From contig JAIUPO010000003.1 in the NCBI GenBank assembly GCA_020160805.1, positions 124,001 through 188,000 of the forward strand: 64,000 nt of DNA, in the 5' to 3' direction. The notes under the pieces are model-generated. The model did not search any database. It saw only the letters and a list, made by a program, of their open reading frames with translations, and had not been told where the DNA came from. This document shows positions 16,972-28,700 of this stretch, one piece after another. Each line of letters starts with the position of its first letter. Position 1 is the stretch's first letter. Source of the DNA: Actinomycetota bacterium. GTDB taxonomy: Bacteria > Actinomycetota > Actinomycetes > Actinomycetales > Dermatophilaceae. The translations under genes and the position numbers were made by a program.

Positions 16972-17901
16972 TCAGGCGGAGTGGGAGTGGGCGGCAATGA
17001 GGGCTGCGCCAGCGTCGAGGTCGTCCGGTGTTTTGACCGCGAGCGTCTCGACACCTTTCATGCCTCGCTTGGCCAGGCCGACGAGCGTGCCCGCCGGGGC
17101 AAGCTCGATGAGGCCGGTAACTCCTTGTGCAACAAGGGTTTCCATGCACAGATCCCAGCGCACCGGGTTGGTCACTTGGGTGACGAGGCGGGCCAGAATG
17201 TCCTCGCCGTCGGTCAATGCGCCACCATCCGCATTGGACACCACCGGCACGGTGGGGGTGCCGGCGCTCAGGCCCTCGGCGAAGGCGGCGAGGTCGGCGA
17301 CGGCGGGCGACATATGGCCGGTGTGGAAGGCGCCGGCGACCTTCAGGGGTATGACGCGGGCCTTGGCCGGCGGGTTGGCCGCCAGTTCGGCAAGCTGCTC
17401 CATCGTTCCGGCGGCGACGACCTGCCCGGCGCCATTCATATTGGCTGGAGTCAGCCCGCACTCCTGAAGGCGGGCCACGACTTCGGCCGGGTCCCCGCCG
17501 AGCACCGCGCTCATGCCGGTCGGGGTGATGGCGCTCGCGGCGGCCATACCGGCCCCACGCTTGGCCACGAAGGCGACGGCGTCCGCCTCCTGGAGCACTC
17601 CGGCGCCCGCAGCGGCGGTGATCTCGCCGACCGAATGACCGGCCAGGAAGTCCGCGGCCGTGACGCCCGCGTCGCCGACAACGGCCGGCAGGGTGAGCAG
17701 GCCCGCCGCGACGATGAGCGGCTGCGCAACGGCGGTGTCCTTGATGGTCTCCTCATCGGAGACGGTGCCGTGGGCGATCAGGTCGATGCCGGTGGCGGCG
17801 GCCATTTGCTCGGCCCGCTCGCGCACACCGGGCAGTTCGAGCCAGGGGGTGAGGAAGCCGGGCGTTTGGGAGCCCTGTCCGGGGCACACGATGGCTAGCA
17901 C
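16972..17901 (-). CDS. fabD: malonyl-CoA:ACP transacylase
   Basis: FabD (309 residues) loads malonyl groups onto ACP. The active serine is S90 in AGHSVGEITAA, the GQGSQ motif is at residues 9-13 and the catalytic His lies in AGAFHTGHMSPA. I choose the GTG giving VLAIVCPGQGSQTPG, which aligns with the family N-terminus; the upstream in-frame 52 residues are Arg/Pro-rich noise. AGAAGG sits directly against this GTG, too close for normal Shine-Dalgarno spacing, so initiation may be leaderless or use another mechanism. It is first in the fab operon and lies behind a palindrome at 17969-17985. Confidence 0.93.
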   Translation of the reverse strand: MLAIVCPGQGSQTPGFLTPWLELPGVRERAEQMAAATGIDLIAHGTVSDEETIKDTAVAQPLIVAAGLLTLPAVVGDAGVTAADFLAGHSVGEITAAAGAGVLQEADAVAFVAKRGAGMAAASAITPTGMSAVLGGDPAEVVARLQECGLTPANMNGAGQVVAAGTMEQLAELAANPPAKARVIPLKVAGAFHTGHMSPAVADLAAFAEGLSAGTPTVPVVSNADGGALTDGEDILARLVTQVTNPVRWDLCMETLVAQGVTGLIELAPAGTLVGLAKRGMKGVETLAVKTPDDLDAGAALIAAHSHSA

Positions 17902-17968
17902 CCTTCTAGCGTGGCGTATCGGCCGCCGCCGTGCGCGCTGAATCGACCGCCAATTTCCTGGACTGTTT

Positions 17969-17985
17969 TTGGAGGTTTCCTCCAA
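17969..17985. promoter_or_regulatory. palindromic operator candidate for the fab operon
   Basis: TTGGAGGtttCCTCCAA is a perfect 7-bp inverted repeat with a 3-bp spacer, 67 bp upstream of the fabD start and 1 bp after the stop of the PucR-type regulator gene. No T-tract follows, so an operator is more likely than a terminator. The best candidate ligand is the adjacent regulator; FasR of Streptomyces (same family, same gene position) is reported to activate the fab promoter. Confidence 0.55.
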
Positions 17986-17986
17986 G

Positions 17987-19183
17987 TCAACGGGCGGTGG
18001 CTGCCGCCGCGTCCTTGAGCCGTTCGAGACGGACGGCGAGGTGGACGGTGTCCGCATCGTGCGGGTCGCTCAGGTCGTAGCCGGTGAGTTCGGCGATGCG
18101 GGCCAGGCGGTAGCGGACCGTGTTCGCATGAACGAAGAGGGCCCGGGCGGTGGCCTCGATGCTGCGCCCCGTTTCGAGGTATGCCGTGGCCGTGCGCATC
18201 AGGTCGCCGCCGCTGATCTGGGTGAGGGGGCCGACGATGCGTGAGCGCAGGGCGTTGCGCGCTGGGAGATCGCCGATGAGCGCCCGCTCGGCGAGGAGGT
18301 CGTCGGAGCGGGCGGGGCGGGGGGCGTCCGGCCAGGCCGCGGCGCCGGTATGTCCGGAGATCGCCGCTCTCGCGGAGCGGCCGGCCGCGAAGAGATGCGG
18401 CACGGTCGGCCCGACGACAATCGGCCCGTCGCCGAAGCATTCCCGCAGCGCTTTGGCATCGTCGAGCGCGTCGGCCGTGTCGCCGATCAAGACGATCAAC
18501 CGTCCGGCCTGGATTGCCGCAAGGACCTGAAGTCCGTGGCGTGCTGCGGTCCGGTGGATGTGGTCCAGGACGAAGGCCGGGTCACCGGCGGGCCCGGTTG
18601 CCGCGGGGGGAGTGCCCGCGACGACGGCGACCTTGGCGGTGGCGCCCCACCCGAGCGCCGCGGCCCGGCTCTGCATCCCGTCATCGGCGTCGCCGCGAAG
18701 GATCGCGTCCACAACGAGCGCCTCCAGGCGAGCGTCCCACGCCCCGCGTTGCTCGGCGGCCCGGGCATATATGTGCGCCGCGCCGAAGGCGACATCGCGC
18801 GAGTAGCGCAGCATGGCCTCGCGCACCGCCGGCGCCGCCTGCTCGCCCACCAAGTCCGCCGCCTGCGCCTCGACGACATCGACAACCGAACGAATGAGGT
18901 CAAGGGTCTGGGCGAGGCTGATCGACCGCGTCAACTCCGGCGGCGCCGCATCGAAGATGTCCTGCGCGTGCGCCGCGACGCCCTCGCCGCCGGCCAGCCA
19001 GCCGACGAAGTTCTCGATGCCGCCATGGGCGACCAGCGCGACCGACGCGCGGTCTCGTGCCGACAGGGCGGCATACCACCCGTGCCGGGCCTCAATATCT
19101 GCCACCGCCGCGCGCACCAAGTCCCCGGTGCGGGCCGCGATCCGTCCCCGCGTCCGGGCGGACAGGTTGGCTCGGCGCGGCAT
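17987..19183 (-). CDS. PucR/CdaR-type transcriptional regulator, FasR-like
   Basis: A 398-residue regulator ending in the PucR-family helix-turn-helix: LETGRSIEATARALFVHANT then VRYRLARIAELTGYDLSDP (residues about 340-390). The N-terminal half is helical and the middle contains a GGDEF-related ligand-like region (LQVLAAIQAGRLIVLIGDT). It lies immediately upstream of fabD on the same strand, the position of FasR, the activator of fatty acid synthesis genes in Streptomyces. This supports the same role here by synteny and family. It starts at ATG 19183. Nothing suggests it is damaged. Confidence 0.85.
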   Translation of the reverse strand: MPRRANLSARTRGRIAARTGDLVRAAVADIEARHGWYAALSARDRASVALVAHGGIENFVGWLAGGEGVAAHAQDIFDAAPPELTRSISLAQTLDLIRSVVDVVEAQAADLVGEQAAPAVREAMLRYSRDVAFGAAHIYARAAEQRGAWDARLEALVVDAILRGDADDGMQSRAAALGWGATAKVAVVAGTPPAATGPAGDPAFVLDHIHRTAARHGLQVLAAIQAGRLIVLIGDTADALDDAKALRECFGDGPIVVGPTVPHLFAAGRSARAAISGHTGAAAWPDAPRPARSDDLLAERALIGDLPARNALRSRIVGPLTQISGGDLMRTATAYLETGRSIEATARALFVHANTVRYRLARIAELTGYDLSDPHDADTVHLAVRLERLKDAAAATAR

Positions 19184-19366
19184 ACCCGGCAGTGTATTTG
19201 TGCTCAGCCCACAGATTCGGCCCTCGGCGGCGGCGGTCGTGGTCGGCGGTCGGCGGTCGTCGTCTCGGATCGTGGGATGCCCGCGGCCTGTTCCGCACGG
19301 CGGCCGGGTTGGGCGCTACGGTCTCGACATCCGAAGAACCTTGCGTCGATCGCGTGCGGCTCTCGG

Positions 19367-19380
19367 TGACAACGTTGTCA
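19367..19380. promoter_or_regulatory. LacI-family type operator upstream of GH32 gene
   Basis: TGACAACGTTGTCA is a perfect 14-bp palindrome centred on CG, the form expected for LacI/GalR-family operators. It lies 67 bp before the start of the secreted fructan hydrolase gene, so sugar-responsive repression is likely. No LacI-family gene is in the window. No second copy was seen near the amylase-pullulanase gene. Confidence 0.6.
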
Positions 19381-19447
19381 TTTCCCTCCCAGGGTTGGTG
19401 ACGACGCGCACGATCTCAGCGAAATACTAACCAGGGGAGCACATTTC

Positions 19448-22057
19448 ATGCACAAGAGAGTCCTTCTGCGCGGACCCGCCGCCGCCCTCGTCGCGGGCGC
19501 GATGACCGTCGGCGCGATGAGCGGATCGGGCGCCGCCCCGGTCGGCAGCGAGCCCTACCGGCCGGCCATCCACTTCACGCCGGCCAAGAACTGGATGAAC
19601 GACCCGAACGGCTTGGTCTACTACAAAGGGACCTACCACCTCTTTTTCCAGCACAACCCCTCCGGCGACCGATGGGGGAATATGAGCTGGGGCCATGCCA
19701 CCTCGCGCGACCTGATGCACTGGACCGAACAGCCGCTCGCGATCCCGCAGACCTTCAACGACGCCGGGCAAAGTGTCGAGGACATCTTCAGTGGATCCGT
19801 CGTCGTCGACAAGACGAACTCCAGCGGCTTCGGCACCCGGCAGAACCCGCCGCTGGTGGCGATCTACACCAGTGCCTATACCGACAAGCACCCGACGCTC
19901 GCGGGCAAGCAGGCGCAGTCGCTGGCATACAGCTTGGACGCCGGGAAGACGTGGACCAAGTACGCCGGGAATCCCGTGGTCAATCGCGATTCCGCGAACT
20001 TCCGCGACCCCAAGGTCTTCCGCTACAACGGCCCCAAGGGCAACTACTGGGTGATGGTGGCGGTCGAGGCCACCGAGCACCGGGTGCTGCTCTACAAGTC
20101 CCGTGACCTGAAGAGCTGGACCTACCTGAGCGATTTCGGTCCGGCGAATGCCGTAGGCGGCCTCTGGGAATGCCCAGACCTCTTCCAGCTCGGAGTGCAG
20201 GGCACCTCGACGCGCAAGTGGGTCATGGTCGTCAACATCAATCCCGGCGCGGTCAACGGCGGGAGCGGCGGGCAGTACTTCGTCGGTGATTTCGACGGCG
20301 AGCGCTTCACCTCCGAGACCACCGTGACGGCGGATGCCCTACCGCCAGGCCGCTCGTTCGCCGACTTCAACGACGGCAGCTATGGCGACTGGACGGTTGA
20401 AAACGAGCCGGGCAACTGGAAGAACGGTCCGTGGGGCTCCGCGCCCGCGACTGGCACCCTCGATGGCCAGAACCCCGTGAGTGGGTTCATCGGCAATGGC
20501 CTGGTCAACGGCTTCCTGGACCACGACTGGCCGTTGGGGAAGATGACGTCTCCGGAATTCACGGTCGATTCGGCATACCTCAACTTCCTGGTCGGCGGCG
20601 GCAACCACCCGCACGTTCCGGGCGGGCAGTTGGCCAATGACCCGCCGGCGGGCACGCTGCTGTGGGACGGTTTCGAGTTCCCCGACGGCACCTCCCTTGC
20701 GGACACCGGCTGGTCCATGACCGGCGATTTCGCCACCGAGCCATGGCGCAATCCCTCGACCGCAGGCGGCGACTATTACATCGGTCGCAAGCGCATCAAC
20801 AGTTGGGAGGGCGGGCCGCGCGGCGACGACAACCAGGGCACGATGACCTCACCCGCTTTCGAGGTCACCGGCGACCATCTGAGCATGCTCGTGGGAGGCG
20901 GCAAGCGCACCGACGGCAGTCTCGAGGTGCAATTGCTGGTCGACGGCGAGGTCGTTCGCCGACTGACCGGCCCGGAGGGTGGGTCCTTGAACTGGCAGTC
21001 CTGGGATGTGTCGGATCTGCGCGGGCGTCAGGCGCAGCTTCGGGTGTGGGACAAGACGGGCGGCGGTTGGGGGCATTTGACCCTCGACCATGTGGTCATG
21101 GGCGAGGTAGCCGCCACGCCGCGCTCCGATGAGACGGCGGTCAATCTCGTCGTCGACGGGGAAGTCGTCGCGAGCGCGACTGGCGCGAACAGCGAGTACC
21201 TCGACTGGCAGTCCTTCGATCTGCGGCCATTCGCCGGCAAGACCGCTCACCTTGAGATCGTCGACAACAACCGTTTCGGTTGGGGCCACATCCTGGCCGA
21301 CGAGTTCCGGTTCGGCGACAGTCCGGCGCCCTCGCGTGCCGAGAGCTACGACTGGCTCGACTATGGCCGGGACTACTACGCCGCCGTCTCGTGGAATGAC
21401 GTCCCCGCTGGAAAGCGGGTGATGATCGGCTGGATGAACAACTGGGACTACGCCAACGACATCCCGACCTCGCCGTGGCGCAGCGCCATGTCGCTGCCGC
21501 GCAATGTCTGGCTCGCCAAGACCCCAGCCGGGCCGCGCATCGTTTCTCGCGTCGTTCCGCAGGCCGGTGGCCTGGCCCTCTCCGGGCAGGCGTATGCCGC
21601 TGCGGCACAGTCTTTCTCGGGTCCCGTGGTGCTGCCGAAGCGGACCGGCCTGGCCCGCATCGATGCGGTCCTGCGCCCGGGCACCGCGAACAAGCTTGGG
21701 CTGACCGTGCACGCGTCGGCGGACGGTTCGGAGCGCACAGTGATCGGCTATGACGTGAGCACCGGACGGCTCTACGTCGACCGGACCAAGAGCGGCAAGG
21801 TCGACTTCAACGGCTCCTTCCCGTCGATCGATGATGCCCGGGTCGCGTTGGTCAACGGCAAGCTGACGCTGAGCATCTACCTCGATCGCTCGTCCGTGGA
21901 GGTCTTCGCCCAGGGCGGAAGGACCACGATCACCGATCAGGTCTTCCCGTCTGCTGACAGCGACCGGATCGGCATCTTCGCCGAGGGCGGCACGGCTCGC
22001 CTCGACTCCCTGACGATCACGCCGCTGGCGCCCTCGATGTTCGTGAGCGGGGGCTGA
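19448..22057 (+). CDS. secreted GH32 glycoside hydrolase (levanase/inulinase type) with inserted modules
   Basis: An 869-residue exoenzyme with a signal peptide (MHKRVLLRGPAAALVAGAMT...). The GH32 catalytic elements are all present: nucleophile D52 in NWMNDPNGLVYY, the FRDPKVF block near residue 187 and the acid/base Glu in ECPDLF near 241. Residues about 300-640 are an insertion in the propeller. It holds two related modules (TSPEFTVDSAYLNFLVGGG and TSPAFEVTGDHLSMLVGGG) plus a repeat of LDWQSFDLRPFAGKTAHLEI type, after which propeller sequence resumes (DYGRDYYAAVSW, IGWMNNWDYANDIPTSPWR). A C-terminal beta-sandwich follows (LDRSSVEVFAQGG). Expected substrates are levan, inulin or sucrose. GGGGAG precedes the ATG. 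No transport genes are adjacent. Confidence 0.9.
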   Translation: MHKRVLLRGPAAALVAGAMTVGAMSGSGAAPVGSEPYRPAIHFTPAKNWMNDPNGLVYYKGTYHLFFQHNPSGDRWGNMSWGHATSRDLMHWTEQPLAIPQTFNDAGQSVEDIFSGSVVVDKTNSSGFGTRQNPPLVAIYTSAYTDKHPTLAGKQAQSLAYSLDAGKTWTKYAGNPVVNRDSANFRDPKVFRYNGPKGNYWVMVAVEATEHRVLLYKSRDLKSWTYLSDFGPANAVGGLWECPDLFQLGVQGTSTRKWVMVVNINPGAVNGGSGGQYFVGDFDGERFTSETTVTADALPPGRSFADFNDGSYGDWTVENEPGNWKNGPWGSAPATGTLDGQNPVSGFIGNGLVNGFLDHDWPLGKMTSPEFTVDSAYLNFLVGGGNHPHVPGGQLANDPPAGTLLWDGFEFPDGTSLADTGWSMTGDFATEPWRNPSTAGGDYYIGRKRINSWEGGPRGDDNQGTMTSPAFEVTGDHLSMLVGGGKRTDGSLEVQLLVDGEVVRRLTGPEGGSLNWQSWDVSDLRGRQAQLRVWDKTGGGWGHLTLDHVVMGEVAATPRSDETAVNLVVDGEVVASATGANSEYLDWQSFDLRPFAGKTAHLEIVDNNRFGWGHILADEFRFGDSPAPSRAESYDWLDYGRDYYAAVSWNDVPAGKRVMIGWMNNWDYANDIPTSPWRSAMSLPRNVWLAKTPAGPRIVSRVVPQAGGLALSGQAYAAAAQSFSGPVVLPKRTGLARIDAVLRPGTANKLGLTVHASADGSERTVIGYDVSTGRLYVDRTKSGKVDFNGSFPSIDDARVALVNGKLTLSIYLDRSSVEVFAQGGRTTITDQVFPSADSDRIGIFAEGGTARLDSLTITPLAPSMFVSGG

Positions 22058-22069
22058 CTGTAGGTTTCC

Positions 22070-22142
22070 CGCCCGATGCCGGAAACCCTTTGTTTGTGCC
22101 GGAAAGAATCTGACGCAAACAAAGGGTTTCTGGCATCGGGCG
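22070..22142. repeat. 27-bp inverted repeat between convergent GH32 and argG genes
   Basis: The arms 22070-22096 and 22116-22142 match over 27 bp with one mismatch around a 19-bp loop. The hairpin lies between the convergent stops of the GH32 gene and argG. The plus strand has an A-run (AAAAAA) after the right arm and no T-run, so it is not a canonical intrinsic terminator in either direction, but it may block both transcripts or be a small mobile remnant. Confidence 0.75.
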
Positions 22143-22183
22143 AAAAAACCTGGGACGGGTGTGACGTGACCAGGGCGGAGGCG

Positions 22184-24683
<2,500 letters not shown>

Positions 24684-24729
24684 CAAAGCCGCTGGCCGAC
24701 GGATCTGTGATGCGGCAACCTTGACCGTC

Positions 24730-25731
24730 ATGCGCATGCTCATACTCGGCGGCACGGCCTTCCTCGGGCGCGCGCTGGCGCGGCAGGCCGTGGCCCAGGG
24801 CATCGAGGTCACCGCTCTCGCGCGGGGCAGCGCTCCGGTCCCGGACGGGGTGCGATTTATCCGCGCTGACCGGGACCGCGACGATGCGCTCGTGCCGGTC
24901 GCTCACGAGCAGTGGGACGCAATCGTCGATCTGACGCGACAGCCCGGTCACGCACGTCGAGCCGTCACGGGTCTTCACGCGCGGCACCGGATTCTCATCT
25001 CGTCGGCCAATGTTTACGCCCGCTTTGATCAGCCCGAACAATCAGAGGACGCGGCGCTCCTGGCACCCCTTGACGCCGATGAGCTGCCGGACATGAGCCA
25101 CTACGGCGAGGCGAAAGTCGCGTGCGAACAGGCCGTCTCGCTGGCCGCGCGCCGAGATGGATCGACGGCGACCATCATTCGGGCCGGGCTCATCGGTGGG
25201 TATGGCGATTGGTCCGGTCGCAGTGGCTACTATCCCTGGCGCTTTGCCCACCCCACCGGCCGAGACGTGCTCGTCCCACCGGACCTCGACTTTCCGGTGG
25301 CGCTCATCGATGTCGACGATCTGGTGGCGTGGGTGCTGCAGTGCGCCGAGCGGCGCGTCGATGGGGTCTTCAACGCCACGGGCGAGACGACCACGCTCGG
25401 CCATCTCCTCGACATCTGTAAGGGTGTCGCCGCCAGTCCAGCCCGACCGCGCCCGGTCGAAACGCACCACCTCGCCGCCGCGGGAATTGGTGCCTGGATG
25501 GGCACGCCATCGCTGCCGCTTTGGATCGATGACCCGGATTGGCGCTGGTTCGCAACGCTGGACACGCGGGCGGCTCGGGCGGCCGGCCTGCATACCCGGC
25601 CCCTCGCCGAGACGCTTCGCTCCGCGCTGGCCTACGAGCAGCAGCGCGAGGTCGCTCGCGCCACCGGACTCACCGAGGACGAAGAACACGCACTCCGCGC
25701 CCGCCTGACCGGTCACACCACCCTCACGTGA
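24730..25731 (+). CDS. NAD-dependent epimerase/reductase family protein
   Basis: A 333-residue extended-SDR-type protein. The Rossmann glycine motif is at the N-terminus (MLILGGTAFLGRALARQA), followed by DAIVDLTRQPGHARR, ILISSANVYA and the active Tyr-Lys pair as HYGEAKVACE. The sequence most resembles actinobacterial reductases of the isoflavone-reductase or 3-beta-HSD-like group with unknown substrate. Start is the ATG at 24730 (an ATG 6 bp on is also possible); the ORF extending to 24667 overlaps the GDPD tail and is unlikely. The stop codon lies inside a 46-bp palindrome. Confidence 0.8.
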   Translation: MRMLILGGTAFLGRALARQAVAQGIEVTALARGSAPVPDGVRFIRADRDRDDALVPVAHEQWDAIVDLTRQPGHARRAVTGLHARHRILISSANVYARFDQPEQSEDAALLAPLDADELPDMSHYGEAKVACEQAVSLAARRDGSTATIIRAGLIGGYGDWSGRSGYYPWRFAHPTGRDVLVPPDLDFPVALIDVDDLVAWVLQCAERRVDGVFNATGETTTLGHLLDICKGVAASPARPRPVETHHLAAAGIGAWMGTPSLPLWIDDPDWRWFATLDTRAARAAGLHTRPLAETLRSALAYEQQREVARATGLTEDEEHALRARLTGHTTLT

Positions 25732-25769
25732 GTGGGACCAGGGTCATGACCCTGGTCCCACTCACGTGA
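25724..25769. terminator. 46-bp perfect palindrome, bidirectional hairpin
   Basis: TCACGTGAGTGGGACCAGGG-type sequence runs from 25724 to 25746 and its exact reverse complement from 25747 to 25769, with no spacer. It includes the TGA of the reductase gene and ends 20 bp before the stop of convergent aceE. It can fold into one long hairpin in either transcript, or a cruciform; no T-tract is present. Confidence 0.75.
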
Positions 25770-25789
25770 CGCCCGGCGTCGGGGTGACT

Positions 25790-28564
25790 TTAGGCGTCGC
25801 CGCCCGCATTGCCGGAGGCACCGGCGGTGACATCGAGCAGGCGGTACTTCTCGGCCGCCTGAGCCGGCACGGAGGCGTCGATCTCGCCCCGCGCCGCCAG
25901 CGCCTGCAGCGCCCGCACCGCCACCGACGGGCCGTCGATGTGGAAGTAGCGGCGCGCGGCAGCGCGGGTGTCGGAGAAGCCGAAGCCATCGGCGCCGAGC
26001 GAGTGGAAGTCGCCGGGCACCCATTGGGCGATCTGGTCCTGGACTGCACGCATGTAGTCGGACACCGCGATCACCGGGCCGGGCATGCCGCTGAGGCGCC
26101 GCGTGACATACGGATCCTCAACCTCGACCTCGGGGTGCAGGAAGCGCTTCTTATCGACCTCCAGCGCCTCACGCCGCAACTCGTTCCACGAGGTCACCGA
26201 CCACACATCGGCGTTGACTCCCCAGTCGTCGCGCAGCAGTTGCTGGGCCTCCATCGCCCATGGCACACCGACGCCGGAGGCGAGCAGTTGCACCGACGGA
26301 TTCGCCTCTCGCCCAGCGCGATCCGCGTCGGCGAGGCGGTACATGCCCTTGATGATGCCCTCAGCGTCGACATTCTCCGGCTCGGCCGGCTGCACCATCG
26401 GCTCGTTGTAAAGGGTCAGGTAGTAGATGACATTCTTGGCGTCGCCGTCGCCGGTCTCGGCATACATCTCCTCCAGGCCGCGCTGCATGATGTGCGCGAT
26501 TTCGTACCCGAAGGCCGGGTCGTATGACCGGATGGCCGGGTTCGTCGAGGCCAGCAGGTGCGAGTGCCCGTCGGCGTGCTGCAGACCCTCGCCCGTCAGC
26601 GTCGTGCGACCGGCGGTGGCGCCCAACAAGAAGCCCCGGCTCATCTGGTCGGCGGCCGCCCAGATCGAGTCGGCGGTGCGCTGGAAGCCGAACATCGAAT
26701 AGAAGATGTACATCGGCACCATGACCTGGCCGTGCGTCGCATAGGACGTGCCGGCGGCCGTGAAGGCCGCCATCGAGCCGGCCTCGTTGATGCCGGTGTG
26801 AATGATCTGGCCGGCCTCGGACTCCTTGTAGGCGAGCATGAGGTCGGCATCGACCGAGGTGTAGTGCTGCCCGTGCGGGTTGTAGATCTTGATGGTCGGG
26901 AAGAAGCTGTCCATCCCGAAGGTGCGGGCCTCATCGGGGATGATCGGCACGACGCGCTTGCCAAAGTCCTTCTCGCGCATCATGTCTTTCAGCAGTCGCA
27001 CCCACGCCATGGTGGTCGCGATCTGCTGCTTGCCGGAGCCCTTCTTGACGGCGGCATAGGCCTCCGGCTTGGGCATCGGGAGGGGGTCGTATGTCGGTCG
27101 CCGGGCCGGGAGCCCTCCGCCGAGCTTGCCGCGCCGCTCCAGGGCATACTTCACGGCCTCGTCCTGCGGGCCCGGGTTGTAGTAGGGCGGCTCGTAGGGG
27201 TTGGCCTCGAGCACCTCATCGGAGATCGGGATGCGCAAGCTGTCGCGCAGGCCCTTGAGGTCATCGAGCGTGAGCTTCTTCATCTGGTGGGTCGCATTGC
27301 GGCCGGCGAAGTGGCTGCCCAGGCCATAGCCCTTGATGGTCTTGGCGAGAATGACTGTCGGCTGACCGGTGTGCTCAACGGCGGCCTTGTAGGCGGCATA
27401 CACCTTGTGGAAGTCGTGGCCACCGCGCTTGAGCTTCCACCAGATGTCGTCATCGGACCAGCCATCCACGAGCTTGGCGGTGCGTGGGTCCCGCTCGAAG
27501 AAGAACTCCCGGACGTACTTGCCGTCATTGGCCCGGAAGGTTTGGTAGTCGCCGTCCGGCGTCTTGTTCATCAGGTTGACCAGCGCACTGTCGCGGTCGG
27601 CCGCGAGCAACGGATCCCAGCCGCGGCCCCACACGATCTTGATGACATTCCAGCCGGCCCCGCGGAAGAAGGCCTCCAGCTCCTGGATGATCTTGCCATT
27701 GCCACGGACGGGGCCATCGAGGCGCTGCAGGTTGCAGTTGATGACGAAAGTCAGGTTGTCGAGCTCGTCATTCGCCGCCGTCTGCAGCAGACCGCGCGAC
27801 TCGACCTCGTCCATCTCGCCGTCGCCGAGGAAGGCCCACACGCGCTGCTGGCTGGTGTCCTTGATGCCGCGGTTGTGGAGGTACTTGTTGAACTGCGCCT
27901 GATAGATCGCGTTCATCGGGCCCAGGCCCATCGACACCGTCGGGAACTGCCAGAAATTCGGCATCAACCGCGGGTGCGGATAGGACGGCAGCGCCTCGAC
28001 CTTGCCGTCGACGACATGGCTGTGCTCTTGGCGGAAGCCGTCGAGCTCGGTCTCGGTGAGGCGGCCTTCAAGGAAGGCACGGGCATACATGCCGGGGGAG
28101 GCGTGGCCCTGGAAGAAGATCTGGTCGCCGCCGCCGGGGTGGTCCGGGCCGCGCCAGAAGTGGTTGAAGCCCACTTCATACAAGGTCGCCGCGGAGGCAT
28201 AGGTCGAGATGTGCCCGCCCACGCCGACGCCGGGGCGCTGGGCTCGGTGCACCAGCACCGCGGCGTTCCAGCGCAGGTACGCGCGGAAGCGCCGCTCGAT
28301 CTCCTCATCGCCCGGGAACCACGGCTCCTTCTCGGCGGGGATCGTGTTGATGTAGTCGGTGGTGGTCAGCGACGGCACCCCGACATTCATCGCCCGCGCG
28401 CTCTCCAGCAGGCGCAACATGACATACCTCGCCCGGTCCCGCCCCGCCGAATCGACCAGCCCGGCCAGCGATTCGACCCATTCGCGAGTCTCTTCGGGGT
28501 CGATGTCCGGCAATCCGGTCGGGATTCCGTTGAGGATCGGGCCTACATCCTGCGTTGCGGCCAC
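25790..28564 (-). CDS. aceE: pyruvate dehydrogenase E1 component, homodimeric type
   Basis: AceE (924 residues) decarboxylates pyruvate with thiamine diphosphate and passes the acetyl group to the E2 lipoyl domain. The ThDP motif is seen as [14 protein letters not shown] to [18 protein letters not shown], and the N-terminal [14 protein letters not shown] and [20 protein letters not shown] stretches are typical. I take the GTG start at 28562-28564, which has an ideal AGGAGG six bases upstream ([13 protein letters not shown]); the ORF reaching 29071 is antisense extension. It is transcribed divergently from the PH-domain genes. E2 and E3 genes are not in the window. Confidence 0.95.
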   Translation of the reverse strand: MAATQDVGPILNGIPTGLPDIDPEETREWVESLAGLVDSAGRDRARYVMLRLLESARAMNVGVPSLTTTDYINTIPAEKEPWFPGDEEIERRFRAYLRWNAAVLVHRAQRPGVGVGGHISTYASAATLYEVGFNHFWRGPDHPGGGDQIFFQGHASPGMYARAFLEGRLTETELDGFRQEHSHVVDGKVEALPSYPHPRLMPNFWQFPTVSMGLGPMNAIYQAQFNKYLHNRGIKDTSQQRVWAFLGDGEMDEVESRGLLQTAANDELDNLTFVINCNLQRLDGPVRGNGKIIQELEAFFRGAGWNVIKIVWGRGWDPLLAADRDSALVNLMNKTPDGDYQTFRANDGKYVREFFFERDPRTAKLVDGWSDDDIWWKLKRGGHDFHKVYAAYKAAVEHTGQPTVILAKTIKGYGLGSHFAGRNATHQMKKLTLDDLKGLRDSLRIPISDEVLEANPYEPPYYNPGPQDEAVKYALERRGKLGGGLPARRPTYDPLPMPKPEAYAAVKKGSGKQQIATTMAWVRLLKDMMREKDFGKRVVPIIPDEARTFGMDSFFPTIKIYNPHGQHYTSVDADLMLAYKESEAGQIIHTGINEAGSMAAFTAAGTSYATHGQVMVPMYIFYSMFGFQRTADSIWAAADQMSRGFLLGATAGRTTLTGEGLQHADGHSHLLASTNPAIRSYDPAFGYEIAHIMQRGLEEMYAETGDGDAKNVIYYLTLYNEPMVQPAEPENVDAEGIIKGMYRLADADRAGREANPSVQLLASGVGVPWAMEAQQLLRDDWGVNADVWSVTSWNELRREALEVDKKRFLHPEVEVEDPYVTRRLSGMPGPVIAVSDYMRAVQDQIAQWVPGDFHSLGADGFGFSDTRAAARRYFHIDGPSVAVRALQALAARGEIDASVPAQAAEKYRLLDVTAGASGNAGGDA

Positions 28565-28636
28565 GAGGGCCCTCCTAAGGTCAGCGTCGGTCTTGGGCGT
28601 CAACCCCCATCCTCTACCGAACGTGGCCGCTATCAC

Positions 28637-28654
28637 AATCGGGGCGCCCCGATT
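28637..28654. promoter_or_regulatory. 18-bp palindrome in the aceE divergent promoter region
   Basis: AATCGGGGCGCCCCGATT is a perfect palindrome lying 73 bp upstream of the aceE start and 46 bp upstream of the PH-domain gene start. Position between two divergent genes makes an operator plausible, possibly controlling aceE; a structural hairpin is the alternative. No regulator gene is adjacent. Confidence 0.4.
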
Positions 28655-28700
28655 CGTCCGCAGGACGGAATCGCCGCAGCCGAGCAGGCAGACTGGCCCC

